DNA from: JAMOAW01 sp039908535
GTDB lineage: Bacteria > Pseudomonadota > Magnetococcia > Magnetococcales > JADFZT01
Direction of reading: 5' to 3'
NCBI GenBank assembly: GCA_039908535.1
Contig: JAMOAW010000009.1
Location: 1-39,385 of the forward strand
DNA: 39,385 nt
A model generated the notes under the pieces. It was not told the DNA's origin, searched no databases, and saw nothing but the letters and a program-made list of their open reading frames with translations. Below, piece after piece: positions 1 to 8,047 of this stretch. Numbering within the stretch: the first letter of the stretch is position 1; each line of letters begins with the position of its first letter. The position numbers and the translations under genes were made by a program.

Positions 1-149
1 TTCGGGCAAAAAAAAATCAAAGGCCAAACCCTGGGGGATGAATCCCCCAGACCCCCTCTTTTTTTTAAGAATTTAAAAAAAAAGGGTGGGGGGAATTGGG
101 GGGCGGTTCTCCGCCCCCCCAAGGTCTTGATTTTTATTTTTCCGATACA
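1..149 (-). repeat. Dispersed GC-rich palindromic repeat, copy R1
   Basis: This is a copy of the intergenic repeat family that recurs in this window, in inverted orientation relative to copies R3, R4 and R6. It holds a CTGGGGGAT/ATCCCCCAG hairpin, an A/T inverted repeat (TTTTTTTTAA...TTAAAAAAA), a GGGGGGCGG/CCGCCCCCC hairpin and the terminal arm ending CCGATACAT. The GTTC end is cut by the window edge. Its inner edge coincides with the stop codon of the broken radical SAM gene beginning at 150. Confidence 0.85.
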
Positions 150-1319
150 TTAAATTTTATTCAGGCGCAAAGAAAATGCAAACTCCAAAGTATCCTTCAC
201 CCCGGCCAAATCGTCACCGGGCAAAGGGAACATAATATCAGCATAAATGTCAACATTTGGAATGGCCTCCTTAAGCAAGGCCGCCTTGGCCACATAGACA
301 TCAGGAGCAGGACGATGACGGCCCAACAATGCCAAAGCACGAGGATTCACCGTCTGAATGGCAAAAGTGAAAAAATGACCCGGCATGCGCGCCAATGCCT
401 GTATCGCCTCCCATGAGGATTTACGCAAACTACCAACACTCAACTCAAAGGTGACCTCTGGTTTAATCACCCGCTTCGCAAGTAGCTTCTCCATATGGGC
501 GAGTATCTTCAACGCTCGTTCAGGCTTGACCAAAAAATCCGCATCAGCAAAATAGATATGTATCACCTGTTCTTAAGAAAAAACGCTATCCAATTCTGCC
601 AAAATCCGTTCAAGTGCAAAAAAACGCACCTTGCGCTCCTCCTTGCCCCAAAAACAATAAGCGCAATCAAAAGCACATCCTCGCGAAGTTTCAATACTCA
701 ATCGATATTTTTTTCCTGGTTCAAGAACGATGGTCCCATCCAAGTAAGGAGATGGAATGCTGTAAAAATCTAAAATTTCATTTGGAGGGGCGAGACGATA
801 CAAACCACCCATCTCATCCCGACACACCAATCCCGGAACCTCCTTTAAGCCAACTCCTGTAATAAAAGATTTAACCAAATGAAAAAAAACGATCTCTCCA
901 TCTACAACAGAATAAGCAACCGCATCCAAATAAAAATTTTCCCGCAACACATCCTCAGCAATTGGAGAAGCCTGTGGCCCCCCCATGACGATCACCACCC
1001 CAGGATGCCAAACACGAATCAAACGTGCCACGTGCAAAAGTTCTAGTAAATTCCAAACATAAGCAGAAAGCACAAAAAGATCCGGTAAAAAGGCATTGAT
1101 CTCTTCAGCAATACGTTCTAAAGAAACCCCCTCTACATAATGAAACACCCGAAAAATGACCGAATCCTGTATCCCTTCCTGCCCAAGACGCCACTGAGCA
1201 TACGATTGCAACGCATAAGGAGCTAAGCTGAGAACTTCGGCATCAGGAGGACGAGAGGTTGGGGTAATCGTCAGCAGGGCCACCCGCAATGGATGGGAAA
1301 AATTACGCAGGTACCCCAT
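150..1319 (-). pseudogene. B12-binding radical SAM protein, interrupted by an in-frame stop and 3'-truncated
   Basis: Two open segments in the same frame (573-1319 and 150-566) together make one B12-binding/radical SAM protein. The first has a cobalamin-binding-like Rossmann region (about residues 10-120, with VVIVMGGPQASP) and the radical SAM cysteine motif CAFDCAYC near residue 215. The second continues the barrel (IHIYFADADFLVKP, and later IMFPLPGDD). Between them is one TAA at 573-575, followed after two codons by a GTG that could restart translation. The C-terminus ends abruptly at the edge of repeat R1, so the last barrel strands are missing. The start was taken as the ATG at 1319; an upstream ATG at 1343 is also possible. 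It overlaps the end of the preceding radical SAM gene, so both were probably one operon. The substrate is unknown. Loss of function is the simplest reading, but readthrough or a base error at the TAA cannot be excluded. Confidence 0.75.
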
Positions 1320-3258
1320 GGCCTTGCTCCGGCTGAAACCCATCCCAAAATGCCACTATACGATCGGTAAGAATCCCCGCATCCAATAAAAATTTCTGAA
1401 TCACCATGGGATTAGAGGCTGGCAAAAGCACAAAGGTGTCATGACGATGGTTTTGAACGATATCCTTGGTCAACAGTTGAATCTCTTGAGAGAAAAATTG
1501 TTGGCCTATACGAAACGAACGCATATCCAGACAGGCACAAACACACAGATGACTCAAATCAATTTTTTGACTCAACGTCCCAAAATAACGATCCATCGCC
1601 GGCAAAAATACCACCCTCTCCTTGGTTGATGACAAAAGATCCAAACGCATCTGAAAACGTTGATACATAGCATGAATATCGGGAAAAAACCAAGCCGGAA
1701 AATGCATTTTACGATGACATTCTATACAAAGAATATTGAGACCACGCACCCCAAAATAGGCCAACTCCACTACATTTTGTCCCGCTCGCCCCTCTGGTGG
1801 ATAGAGCAAGGTATACAAACGCGATTCTTGACAAGAAGGACAACACAGTTTGACCAAATAGCGCAACTGGGAGATGGTCTCGATAGATTCTACAATGGCC
1901 AATCTTTGCCGATGACTCGCCTCGTTGGATTCCCGCACCTGCAAATAGAGTTGATGAAACTGCTCATCCGGCATTTGGGTCATATTAATAGGGGGTTGCC
2001 GTGTATTCCAAAGATAGGTGGAGGCGTTCGAAATGGTTTTTGTAAACGCAATAGGATCGGTGATCAACCCCTGTTTTAGGCAATATTTATAAAGCTCGGT
2101 CCCAGGGAAAGGAATCACTGCCCCCCAGTCGACAAAATCAAGATGATTTTTATCTTTAAAGTGCTGCGTTTCTTGAACCGTTTCTGCGGTTTCTGCTGGA
2201 TCTCCGTAAAGAAAATTGGCTTGGATGGTAATTTTGGCCTCACGGGTCATTTGCGCCGCTTTTTCGATTTCTAAAGGACGGATACGCTTGCGCATACTGG
2301 TCAATATTTTCTCACTTCCGCTCTCAAACCCATAACTGATCCAATAACAACCAGCTTTTTTCATCAGTTTTAAAAGATCCAATTCAACTTTATTAACGCG
2401 AAGTTGACAACTCCATTTAATCTGAGCCTGTTTTAACACCAATCGTTCACAAAACTCTTTAATGCGCGTTGTTTCATAGTCAAACAGTTCATCATAAATT
2501 GCGAAGGTATTTATTTTATATTTTTCTTTTAACAATAAAATTTGATCTACGACAACTTCAGCAGGAAGCTTTCGATAGAGTTGGGTAACCGGATGAAAAC
2601 AAAAGGTACATTTATAAGGACAAGAACGACTGGCGGCGATGGGAAGCTTACGTCCAGTCTCCATACTGGTCAAATGATAATCAAAAGAGTTTTCCTCTTG
2701 AATGGCCAAATAAGCCTCCATGCCAAAACCATCCAAATCAGGAAAGGGCATCTGTTGTAAATCTGGAATCGCTGGACGATCCTGATTGATTTGAATTTCT
2801 CCGTTGTTCCAATAAACAATCCCTTGAACATCGGATAGTTTAGCCAAATCTTTTGCTTCAAGCACGGTGAGAAGTTCCGCCATGGTCTCTTCGCCCTCCC
2901 CAATGACACCATATTCGGGCTTGAGATAATTAAAAACCACAGAAGGATCCGCTGAAATCACCCCCCCACCCAAAACAGTTATGAGATGGGGTCGTAGCTG
3001 ACGAACGGTCGCAAAAATAGACCGAACACTCTCCAAAACCACAGAAAGTCCACCCGTGCCGACCACATCAAAAGGGTGCTCATCCAAAATCTGTGTCAAT
3101 TTTGCCAGACGCTCTTCAAAGTCAAAATTATTAAAATTCAAACAAATAACGTGATGACCTTTTTGCTTGAGAACGGCAGCAATCGAGGCCAACCCCAGTG
3201 GAAAAAAACTGGCGTTGCGCTGGGCTGAATAGCTTGGACAGATCAATAAAACGTTCAC
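1303..3258 (-). CDS. B12-binding radical SAM protein with C-terminal extension
   Basis: This 651-residue protein has an N-terminal B12-binding-like domain (MNVLLICPSYSAQRN, then VLGGGVISADP near residue 95 and GVIGEGEETM near 140). A radical SAM domain follows, with CPYKCTFC near residues 212-220 and FGFESGS-type and YGDPAET strands. Such enzymes use a [4Fe-4S] cluster, S-adenosylmethionine and often cobalamin for methylations or rearrangements on unactivated carbon. From about residue 440 there is an unusual tail containing two cysteine pairs (CCPSC and CIEC), which may bind zinc. It sits between a sulfotransferase-like gene, whose stop overlaps its start at 3255-3258, and a second, broken B12-radical SAM gene. 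This suggests serial tailoring of one product. The substrate cannot be read from the sequence. Confidence 0.88.
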   Translation of the reverse strand: MNVLLICPSYSAQRNASFFPLGLASIAAVLKQKGHHVICLNFNNFDFEERLAKLTQILDEHPFDVVGTGGLSVVLESVRSIFATVRQLRPHLITVLGGGVISADPSVVFNYLKPEYGVIGEGEETMAELLTVLEAKDLAKLSDVQGIVYWNNGEIQINQDRPAIPDLQQMPFPDLDGFGMEAYLAIQEENSFDYHLTSMETGRKLPIAASRSCPYKCTFCFHPVTQLYRKLPAEVVVDQILLLKEKYKINTFAIYDELFDYETTRIKEFCERLVLKQAQIKWSCQLRVNKVELDLLKLMKKAGCYWISYGFESGSEKILTSMRKRIRPLEIEKAAQMTREAKITIQANFLYGDPAETAETVQETQHFKDKNHLDFVDWGAVIPFPGTELYKYCLKQGLITDPIAFTKTISNASTYLWNTRQPPINMTQMPDEQFHQLYLQVRESNEASHRQRLAIVESIETISQLRYLVKLCCPSCQESRLYTLLYPPEGRAGQNVVELAYFGVRGLNILCIECHRKMHFPAWFFPDIHAMYQRFQMRLDLLSSTKERVVFLPAMDRYFGTLSQKIDLSHLCVCACLDMRSFRIGQQFFSQEIQLLTKDIVQNHRHDTFVLLPASNPMVIQKFLLDAGILTDRIVAFWDGFQPEQGHGVPA

Positions 3259-4070
3259 GTTGATCCAGATAAATCGGCCACATTCAAAATATGAGATAAA
3301 TTGGCCTTGGCCAATAATTCAGAAAGTTGCGGGGCATGTGTTTGGATAGCCATCTGAATTTGTTGAATATGAATTTCACGAAGCTCCTGAGCGTGACTGC
3401 CTGAACGACCTTTACGAAAATGGGAGCCAACATTTTTGCTGTCGGCCTCCTTTTTCATCACATCGAACCGACTGTTATAGACTATTTTCTGCATTTGAGC
3501 CTCGTGCAGAGGAATTTCCAAAAAATGTGCAAGTTTTTGCAGTTCAGCGGATTTATTCTGGGTCATATGTTCATAGCAGGTGACAAAACAGGGATAAATA
3601 GACGCAAACTCCAACATCAACACCATCTGATGACAATGCGGTCCAATCCCACGCCAAACAAAATCGGGTTTCAACATCCCCTGGGCGATACAACTCAACC
3701 CCTCCTCTTTGCTCATGGCTCGAAAATAGTGGTCCACATTGCGCCCACGCCCAACATCGGCATCAATATTATGGGCAAAATGATAATACATAGAAACGAC
3801 CAAATCGTATACATTGCGCAACATAAACACGGGTCGTGCCTGAGACTCGATCAATTTTTTCTGCACTTCTGGTATCGGAAAAAGATGCCAAGCATAAAAA
3901 GAACCGGGTTTATAATACAATTGGGCCGGGTCTTGATAATTGACTTTACCAGGAATGATCTCAGGTTCCATAGGCTCAAGAGCCGTCAACTCCTCAATCA
4001 TCCGCTTCATCATCTCCGTCCCTGACTTAAATACCGAAAGAAAAACGATGGGTCGATTTTGAGTCTGCAC
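3255..4070 (-). CDS. Sulfotransferase-like protein
   Basis: About 271 residues of the P-loop sulfotransferase superfamily, which moves sulfate from PAPS to hydroxyl or amine acceptors. The phosphosulfate-binding segment VFLSVFKSGTEMM lies near the N-terminus. RNVYDLVVSMYYHF is the 3'-phosphate-binding region, and FRKGRSG near the C-terminus matches the RKGxxG motif. The open frame extends upstream to 4286 inside the preceding gene. I chose the GTG at 4068-4070, because AAGGGGGG lies just before it and this leaves a 19-base gap after the preceding stop. An ATG at 4106 would overlap that gene. The stop overlaps the start of the radical SAM gene by four bases, implying coupled translation. The acceptor is unknown; the neighbouring glycosyltransferases suggest a glycan. 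Confidence 0.82.
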   Translation of the reverse strand: MQTQNRPIVFLSVFKSGTEMMKRMIEELTALEPMEPEIIPGKVNYQDPAQLYYKPGSFYAWHLFPIPEVQKKLIESQARPVFMLRNVYDLVVSMYYHFAHNIDADVGRGRNVDHYFRAMSKEEGLSCIAQGMLKPDFVWRGIGPHCHQMVLMLEFASIYPCFVTCYEHMTQNKSAELQKLAHFLEIPLHEAQMQKIVYNSRFDVMKKEADSKNVGSHFRKGRSGSHAQELREIHIQQIQMAIQTHAPQLSELLAKANLSHILNVADLSGST

Positions 4071-4089
4071 GTGACACCCCCCTTCCCGT

Positions 4090-4917
4090 TTACAAGAGAT
4101 ATCCATACTGTTCAAACATGGAACGGGTTTCTTTAAGAACAATTTTTTGAAACGCCTCTTTTTTCCAATCCGGCCATTGATGATAGATCTCTTCGGGGAC
4201 AACCCTCTGCTTGACACCGTGAAATGGGGTATAGATCCAAGAGTAAATAAGATCCAGGAGAGGTTGTTCAAACTGGACCCGTCCATGGGTCAGATAGTGG
4301 ACAATCTGATTAAACAAGGCGGGCTCTTTGACTATTTTTTCCAAACAATAATTTTGTACATGAGGACGTAAATCCGAAATCATTCGGTTTAGAATCAACA
4401 TTCCCTGATAGGAAGACCAAATATCGACATCCTCTCGTGTATAGGGTTTTAAATCCAGTTCGGATAAAAGATCATGTCTTACGACACTCCACTCATGATC
4501 GACAGGAGCCGTCACCCCCGATGGCATCCCCATATTGGTACAACGCCACGTCACATAAAAATGGAGCCAACAATAAGGATGGCGTACCAAATTAACAAAT
4601 CGAACTTCCGATTGAAACAATCCCCACAACTCTTCTAGTTGATAGGCCCGATAAGAATAACAATCCCCTATCGCCAGATAAGCCCGGCCAAGATCGGCCA
4701 TAAAACGGGTAAATTGCCCTAAATCTGGTCGTTCCTTACGGGAACGTTCATGCAAATATTTTTGACGAACGCTCTCCCCAAAATAGATCATCATTTCTGG
4801 ATGCGCATTCAAAGCTTTACCAAACCAGTTAAACCAATGATCATCTGCAGAGCCATGGGAGGAGACATAAAAGACATGACTAATGGCGGTGGACAAGATA
4901 TAAACACTCCAAAACAA
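4090..4917 (-). CDS. Sulfotransferase-like P-loop protein
   Basis: A 275-residue protein resembling the sulfotransferase fold but more diverged than its neighbour. The N-terminal FYVSSHGSADDHWFNWFGKA is in the position of the PAPS-binding loop. VRFVNLVRHPYCWLHFYV is the typical strand with an RHP motif that contacts the 3'-phosphate. No obvious membrane anchor follows the first hydrophobic stretch, which is the first beta strand. It lies two bases after the end of the SPASM radical SAM gene and 19 bases before the second sulfotransferase, so the three are probably cotranscribed. It may be a sulfotransferase with its own acceptor or an inactive partner; the key catalytic residue cannot be assigned by eye. 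Confidence 0.68.
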   Translation of the reverse strand: MFWSVYILSTAISHVFYVSSHGSADDHWFNWFGKALNAHPEMMIYFGESVRQKYLHERSRKERPDLGQFTRFMADLGRAYLAIGDCYSYRAYQLEELWGLFQSEVRFVNLVRHPYCWLHFYVTWRCTNMGMPSGVTAPVDHEWSVVRHDLLSELDLKPYTREDVDIWSSYQGMLILNRMISDLRPHVQNYCLEKIVKEPALFNQIVHYLTHGRVQFEQPLLDLIYSWIYTPFHGVKQRVVPEEIYHQWPDWKKEAFQKIVLKETRSMFEQYGYLL

Positions 4918-4919
4918 AA

Positions 4920-6254
4920 TTAAATAAAGTTGATATGTTCTGGAGGATTTTTAATCTCCCATAACATTTTATTTATATAATCGTGACGACACCCAATACA
5001 GCAATCTTTATGGACATCGACCGAGTCAACGATATCTTGGTGCACCTGCCAATAACGATCCCCCATCACGATGTCGTAAAAGGAGTCTTTATGGAGATCC
5101 CCCATCAAAAACCGATCTTTATTAAAAAAAGGACCACAAGGGTACACCTTTCCATTGCCAGAAATTTGTGAAAGAAAGGGGGTTCCATAACAAATATCAT
5201 ATTTTCGAATGCCATGACAATAAATGGGGGTTTCGCTAGCGGCGTTAATTTTATCCCATTTGGCCTGCACGACATAATCGGGACGACTCAAACTTTCCGC
5301 CTTTTTGATCATTTCACCCATTTTCAGATAATCTTCATAACGAATCCCGAGTTCTTTATATTCGGAATCGGCACACTGTTTGATCACAAAATAATCAACC
5401 CCCAACTCCGCCCCCAATTCGGCTTCAATCAAAACCTGATCAAAGCATTCAGGGACCAAAACCATTTGTATTCCAAGCGTACAAGGATATTGATTCTGTT
5501 TTTTAATACGAACCAATTCACGTATTTTTTCTAGAAGTATTGCAAAATTTTGTTTGGAGGATTGATGAATTTTTTTAAAACCTTCTGGGGTACCTGCGGA
5601 GAGATTAAAGCGAATATAGGTCATATCACGAAGAATTTCTGCCGCCCGATCCATATCCAAAAGAAGGCCATTGGTGGCCATCCCCGTGTCGACCCCCACC
5701 TTTTTAGCCAAAACAGCCGCATCATAGAGAGCCGGATTCAAGGTAGGCTCGCCATCGCCTATAAAACCAATGGATTTCACCCCAAGCCGCCCGCAATCAC
5801 TGATATAATTCATCAGCGCATCCCGTTGAATCATGGTTCCTTTGTCCATATTCTGGACAACCGCATAACAATAAATGCATGCGGTATTACAAAATTTAGT
5901 CAACCCCATATCAATATGAATCGGGGCAAACCGTTCGCCCTTTTGCCATGCCAAAATCCGATCCAGGTGGTGAAGCATTTTATGGCCATCGAAACGAAAC
6001 CGCTCTTTAATATTACGATAGCTGGGCCCGGTAAAAAGATTTGGGGTAACATTTTCGGTTTGTTTTGGATCCCCACCTTGATTATCCAAAGATGTCGTCT
6101 CTTTCTGGGAATCACCAAGAAGTACATGACGATCAACGATCGTACTGTTGGAACGCAAACGATGCCCGGGCTTTTCAACGAGACGAGACCCTTCTGGGAT
6201 AGCTGTCTGCGCAGATTCTCCAAACCGATTTATTTGACCATCATCATTTGACAT
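4920..6254 (-). CDS. Radical SAM/SPASM-type enzyme with N-terminal extension
   Basis: This 444-residue protein has a low-complexity polar N-terminus of about 90 residues. The radical SAM core has CNTACIYC near residues 122-129, IGFIGDGEPTL (the SAM-binding GGE-like motif) and MATNGLLL. The C-terminal region is cysteine-rich in SPASM style (CYGTPFLSQ, VYPCGPF, DCCIGCRHD), so it probably binds an auxiliary iron-sulfur cluster. The last residues are PEHINFI. The same end (VPHVNFI) and the same layout are found in the 10043-11140 protein, so the two are paralogues on opposite sides of the locus. It is the first gene of the minus-strand operon, divergent from the glycosyltransferases. The N-terminal start is uncertain because no strong ribosome site is visible. 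Confidence 0.87.
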   Translation of the reverse strand: MSNDDGQINRFGESAQTAIPEGSRLVEKPGHRLRSNSTIVDRHVLLGDSQKETTSLDNQGGDPKQTENVTPNLFTGPSYRNIKERFRFDGHKMLHHLDRILAWQKGERFAPIHIDMGLTKFCNTACIYCYAVVQNMDKGTMIQRDALMNYISDCGRLGVKSIGFIGDGEPTLNPALYDAAVLAKKVGVDTGMATNGLLLDMDRAAEILRDMTYIRFNLSAGTPEGFKKIHQSSKQNFAILLEKIRELVRIKKQNQYPCTLGIQMVLVPECFDQVLIEAELGAELGVDYFVIKQCADSEYKELGIRYEDYLKMGEMIKKAESLSRPDYVVQAKWDKINAASETPIYCHGIRKYDICYGTPFLSQISGNGKVYPCGPFFNKDRFLMGDLHKDSFYDIVMGDRYWQVHQDIVDSVDVHKDCCIGCRHDYINKMLWEIKNPPEHINFI

Positions 6255-6809
6255 TTAACACCAACCATTTTCTATAATTAAAATGACTCAATTTTATTTT
6301 CCTATGAGATACAAAACAAGAAAACACCAATAAATCAACTAAAAACCATTGTTATACTTGTAACTGAATCAAGTTCAGATAAAAAAAATCAAAACCTTGG
6401 GGGATTGCATCCCCCACCCCCCTGCTATTTGAAGAAAGCAAAACCGAATTCAAAAGCAAAGTCAAAAGCAAAACACTGGGGGCAATCCCCCAGACCCCTT
6501 TTTTTTATTAATATTATGAACGGTTACGCCAAAGCAATAAATTATTGAGTTTTAATTAACGTAAAATTTTACTTCGGTGAACGGTTACTTATACTTTAAC
6601 ACGATCTATTTTACAGGATACCTTTTTATACCTTGATCGTCAAGAAAAAAATCAAGATCATCATTAAAAGCAGTCCTTTAACCAGATTTTTATCAACAAA
6701 ACTTACAAAATCTATTCTTTATCATGAATTTTCTTGACTTTTTACCAAAATACAGTCAAAATAAAAAAATCTGAAGATAAATACTTTAAAATTTATGAAT
6801 TTTTTATAA
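6255..6809. promoter_or_regulatory. Divergent intergenic region with candidate operators
   Basis: This AT-rich region separates the two halves of the glycan locus and should hold both promoters. A near-identical element, TGAACGGTTAC, occurs twice in the same orientation (6517-6527 and 6578-6588), about 61 bases apart. TTGACT at 6734-6739 pairs with AGTCAA at 6754-6759 as an inverted repeat. It could be an operator or the -35 part of a promoter for the plus-strand genes, but no good -10 follows. These are visual candidates only. The repeat R2 lies inside the same gap. Confidence 0.3.
6381..6510 (+). repeat. Degenerate copy of the palindromic repeat, R2
   Basis: A diverged family member. CTTGGGGGATTGCATCCCCC and CTGGGGGCAATCCCCCAG form two hairpins separated by an A-rich linker with AAAGCAAA repeats, followed by a T run. 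The GGGGGGCGG hairpin and the GTTC end seen in intact copies are missing. Confidence 0.55.
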
Positions 6810-7964
6810 ATGAATAAATATCATAAAATAGCTGTTTTTTTACCATCCGATACCCCTTTTTACCGTGCTCTATGGCTCCAAATAAAGCGTGGATTTGAAA
6901 AAAAAGGGATCCATATCGTTGGTGGAACCACTTTGTTGCCAGAAAAAGATCTTTTAACCTTCTGTCACCAGCACCTCCCAAACGCCATCCTTGAAATGAA
7001 TCGAACCCGATTCGATCTCCCTTACCTACCATCCCATATCCAGCATATCGCTTGGATCGTAGATCGAAAGGGTCGCGAAGATCATGAATTTTCCAACAGC
7101 GACATCCTCTACTATTTTTGCGATGACCTGATCGATACAGCGTCAATTCAGGGAACCCAAATCATCGACTGGTTACCACCTGGCTTCTGTCCACAAACCT
7201 ATTTTTTGCACAAACAGCCACAAATCGTCGACTTCTCCTTTGTCGGCCATATCCCATTTCCATGGAACCCGGATGAATTAAATAGATCAATCATCCAATC
7301 AAACGGTCTGTCCCTCTCTTTTGCTCAATTGATCGAAGCGTATGAAAAACTCTTACAAGAGAACGATCTAAGCAATTTCGTGAACACAGATTATATCAAT
7401 CTTGCCCAAAAGATCATAAAAAATCACACCGGTATAGAAGTCAACCTGGACAATGTCCTGCGCTATGACCTCGGATGCCGAGCCCTTCGAATGCGCAATA
7501 GACACCGACTCATCCGTTTGGCTCTCGAAAATACGCAGGGGTCATTACGCATCCACGGAACTGGCGGTTGGGAAGCTTGGCCCCAATATCGTTCATTCTT
7601 TCATGGACCCATCTTTGACCCCGCACAATTATGCGCACTTTTTCAAAAAAGCCGCATCAACCTCCACGTCGGAACAGACATTCACTTCCGATCTCTGGAC
7701 TGTCTCGCTTCAGGCGGATTTTTGTTCTATCTTAAATCTCCTGACAACAAAACAATCGGTCGTATCGAATCCATCTTGGAACCTGATAGACATTATATCC
7801 CGGTCACTGAAGAGGATTTCTCCGATAAAGCAAAATTCTACCTCTCTCACGACGAGAAACGTCAGCAAATCAGCACGGCGGCATCCCAAACCATCCATGC
7901 CAACCACACTTGGAGTCACCGAGCAGATACAATACTCAAGGATTTAAATAAATTATCTTCATAA
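6810..7964 (+). CDS. CgeB-like glycosyltransferase
   Basis: This 384-residue protein begins with a GT-B-like N-terminal half (KIAVFLPSDTPFYRALWL). It ends with the CgeB/Glyco_trans_1_2-type segment INLHVGTDIHFRSLDCLASGG, then FLFYLK, a nucleotide-sugar-binding region found in CgeB-family transferases. The C-terminus has the usual alpha-helical end with HANHTWSHRADTIL. It probably transfers an activated sugar in the cytoplasm. No signal peptide or membrane span is seen. It is the first gene on the plus side, 83 bases before a second and larger transferase of the same type. Donor and acceptor are unknown. Confidence 0.78.
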   Translation: MNKYHKIAVFLPSDTPFYRALWLQIKRGFEKKGIHIVGGTTLLPEKDLLTFCHQHLPNAILEMNRTRFDLPYLPSHIQHIAWIVDRKGREDHEFSNSDILYYFCDDLIDTASIQGTQIIDWLPPGFCPQTYFLHKQPQIVDFSFVGHIPFPWNPDELNRSIIQSNGLSLSFAQLIEAYEKLLQENDLSNFVNTDYINLAQKIIKNHTGIEVNLDNVLRYDLGCRALRMRNRHRLIRLALENTQGSLRIHGTGGWEAWPQYRSFFHGPIFDPAQLCALFQKSRINLHVGTDIHFRSLDCLASGGFLFYLKSPDNKTIGRIESILEPDRHYIPVTEEDFSDKAKFYLSHDEKRQQISTAASQTIHANHTWSHRADTILKDLNKLSS

Positions 7965-8047
7965 AAAACATACTTGTGGCTTTTACCCAAAGGGGATCTC
8001 TCTCTGATTTTTAAAAAAACATTTCTATCCAAAAAGGCCGCCAAAAT

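Noticed and set aside
3420..4025. Plus-strand open frame of 201 codons opposite the sulfotransferase gene
   Set aside because: It has no recognisable motif or ribosome site. The minus-strand frame carries PAPS-binding motifs.
5550..6251. Plus-strand open frame of 233 codons opposite the SPASM enzyme
   Set aside because: It is a shadow of a gene with clear radical SAM motifs and has no protein-family pattern of its own.
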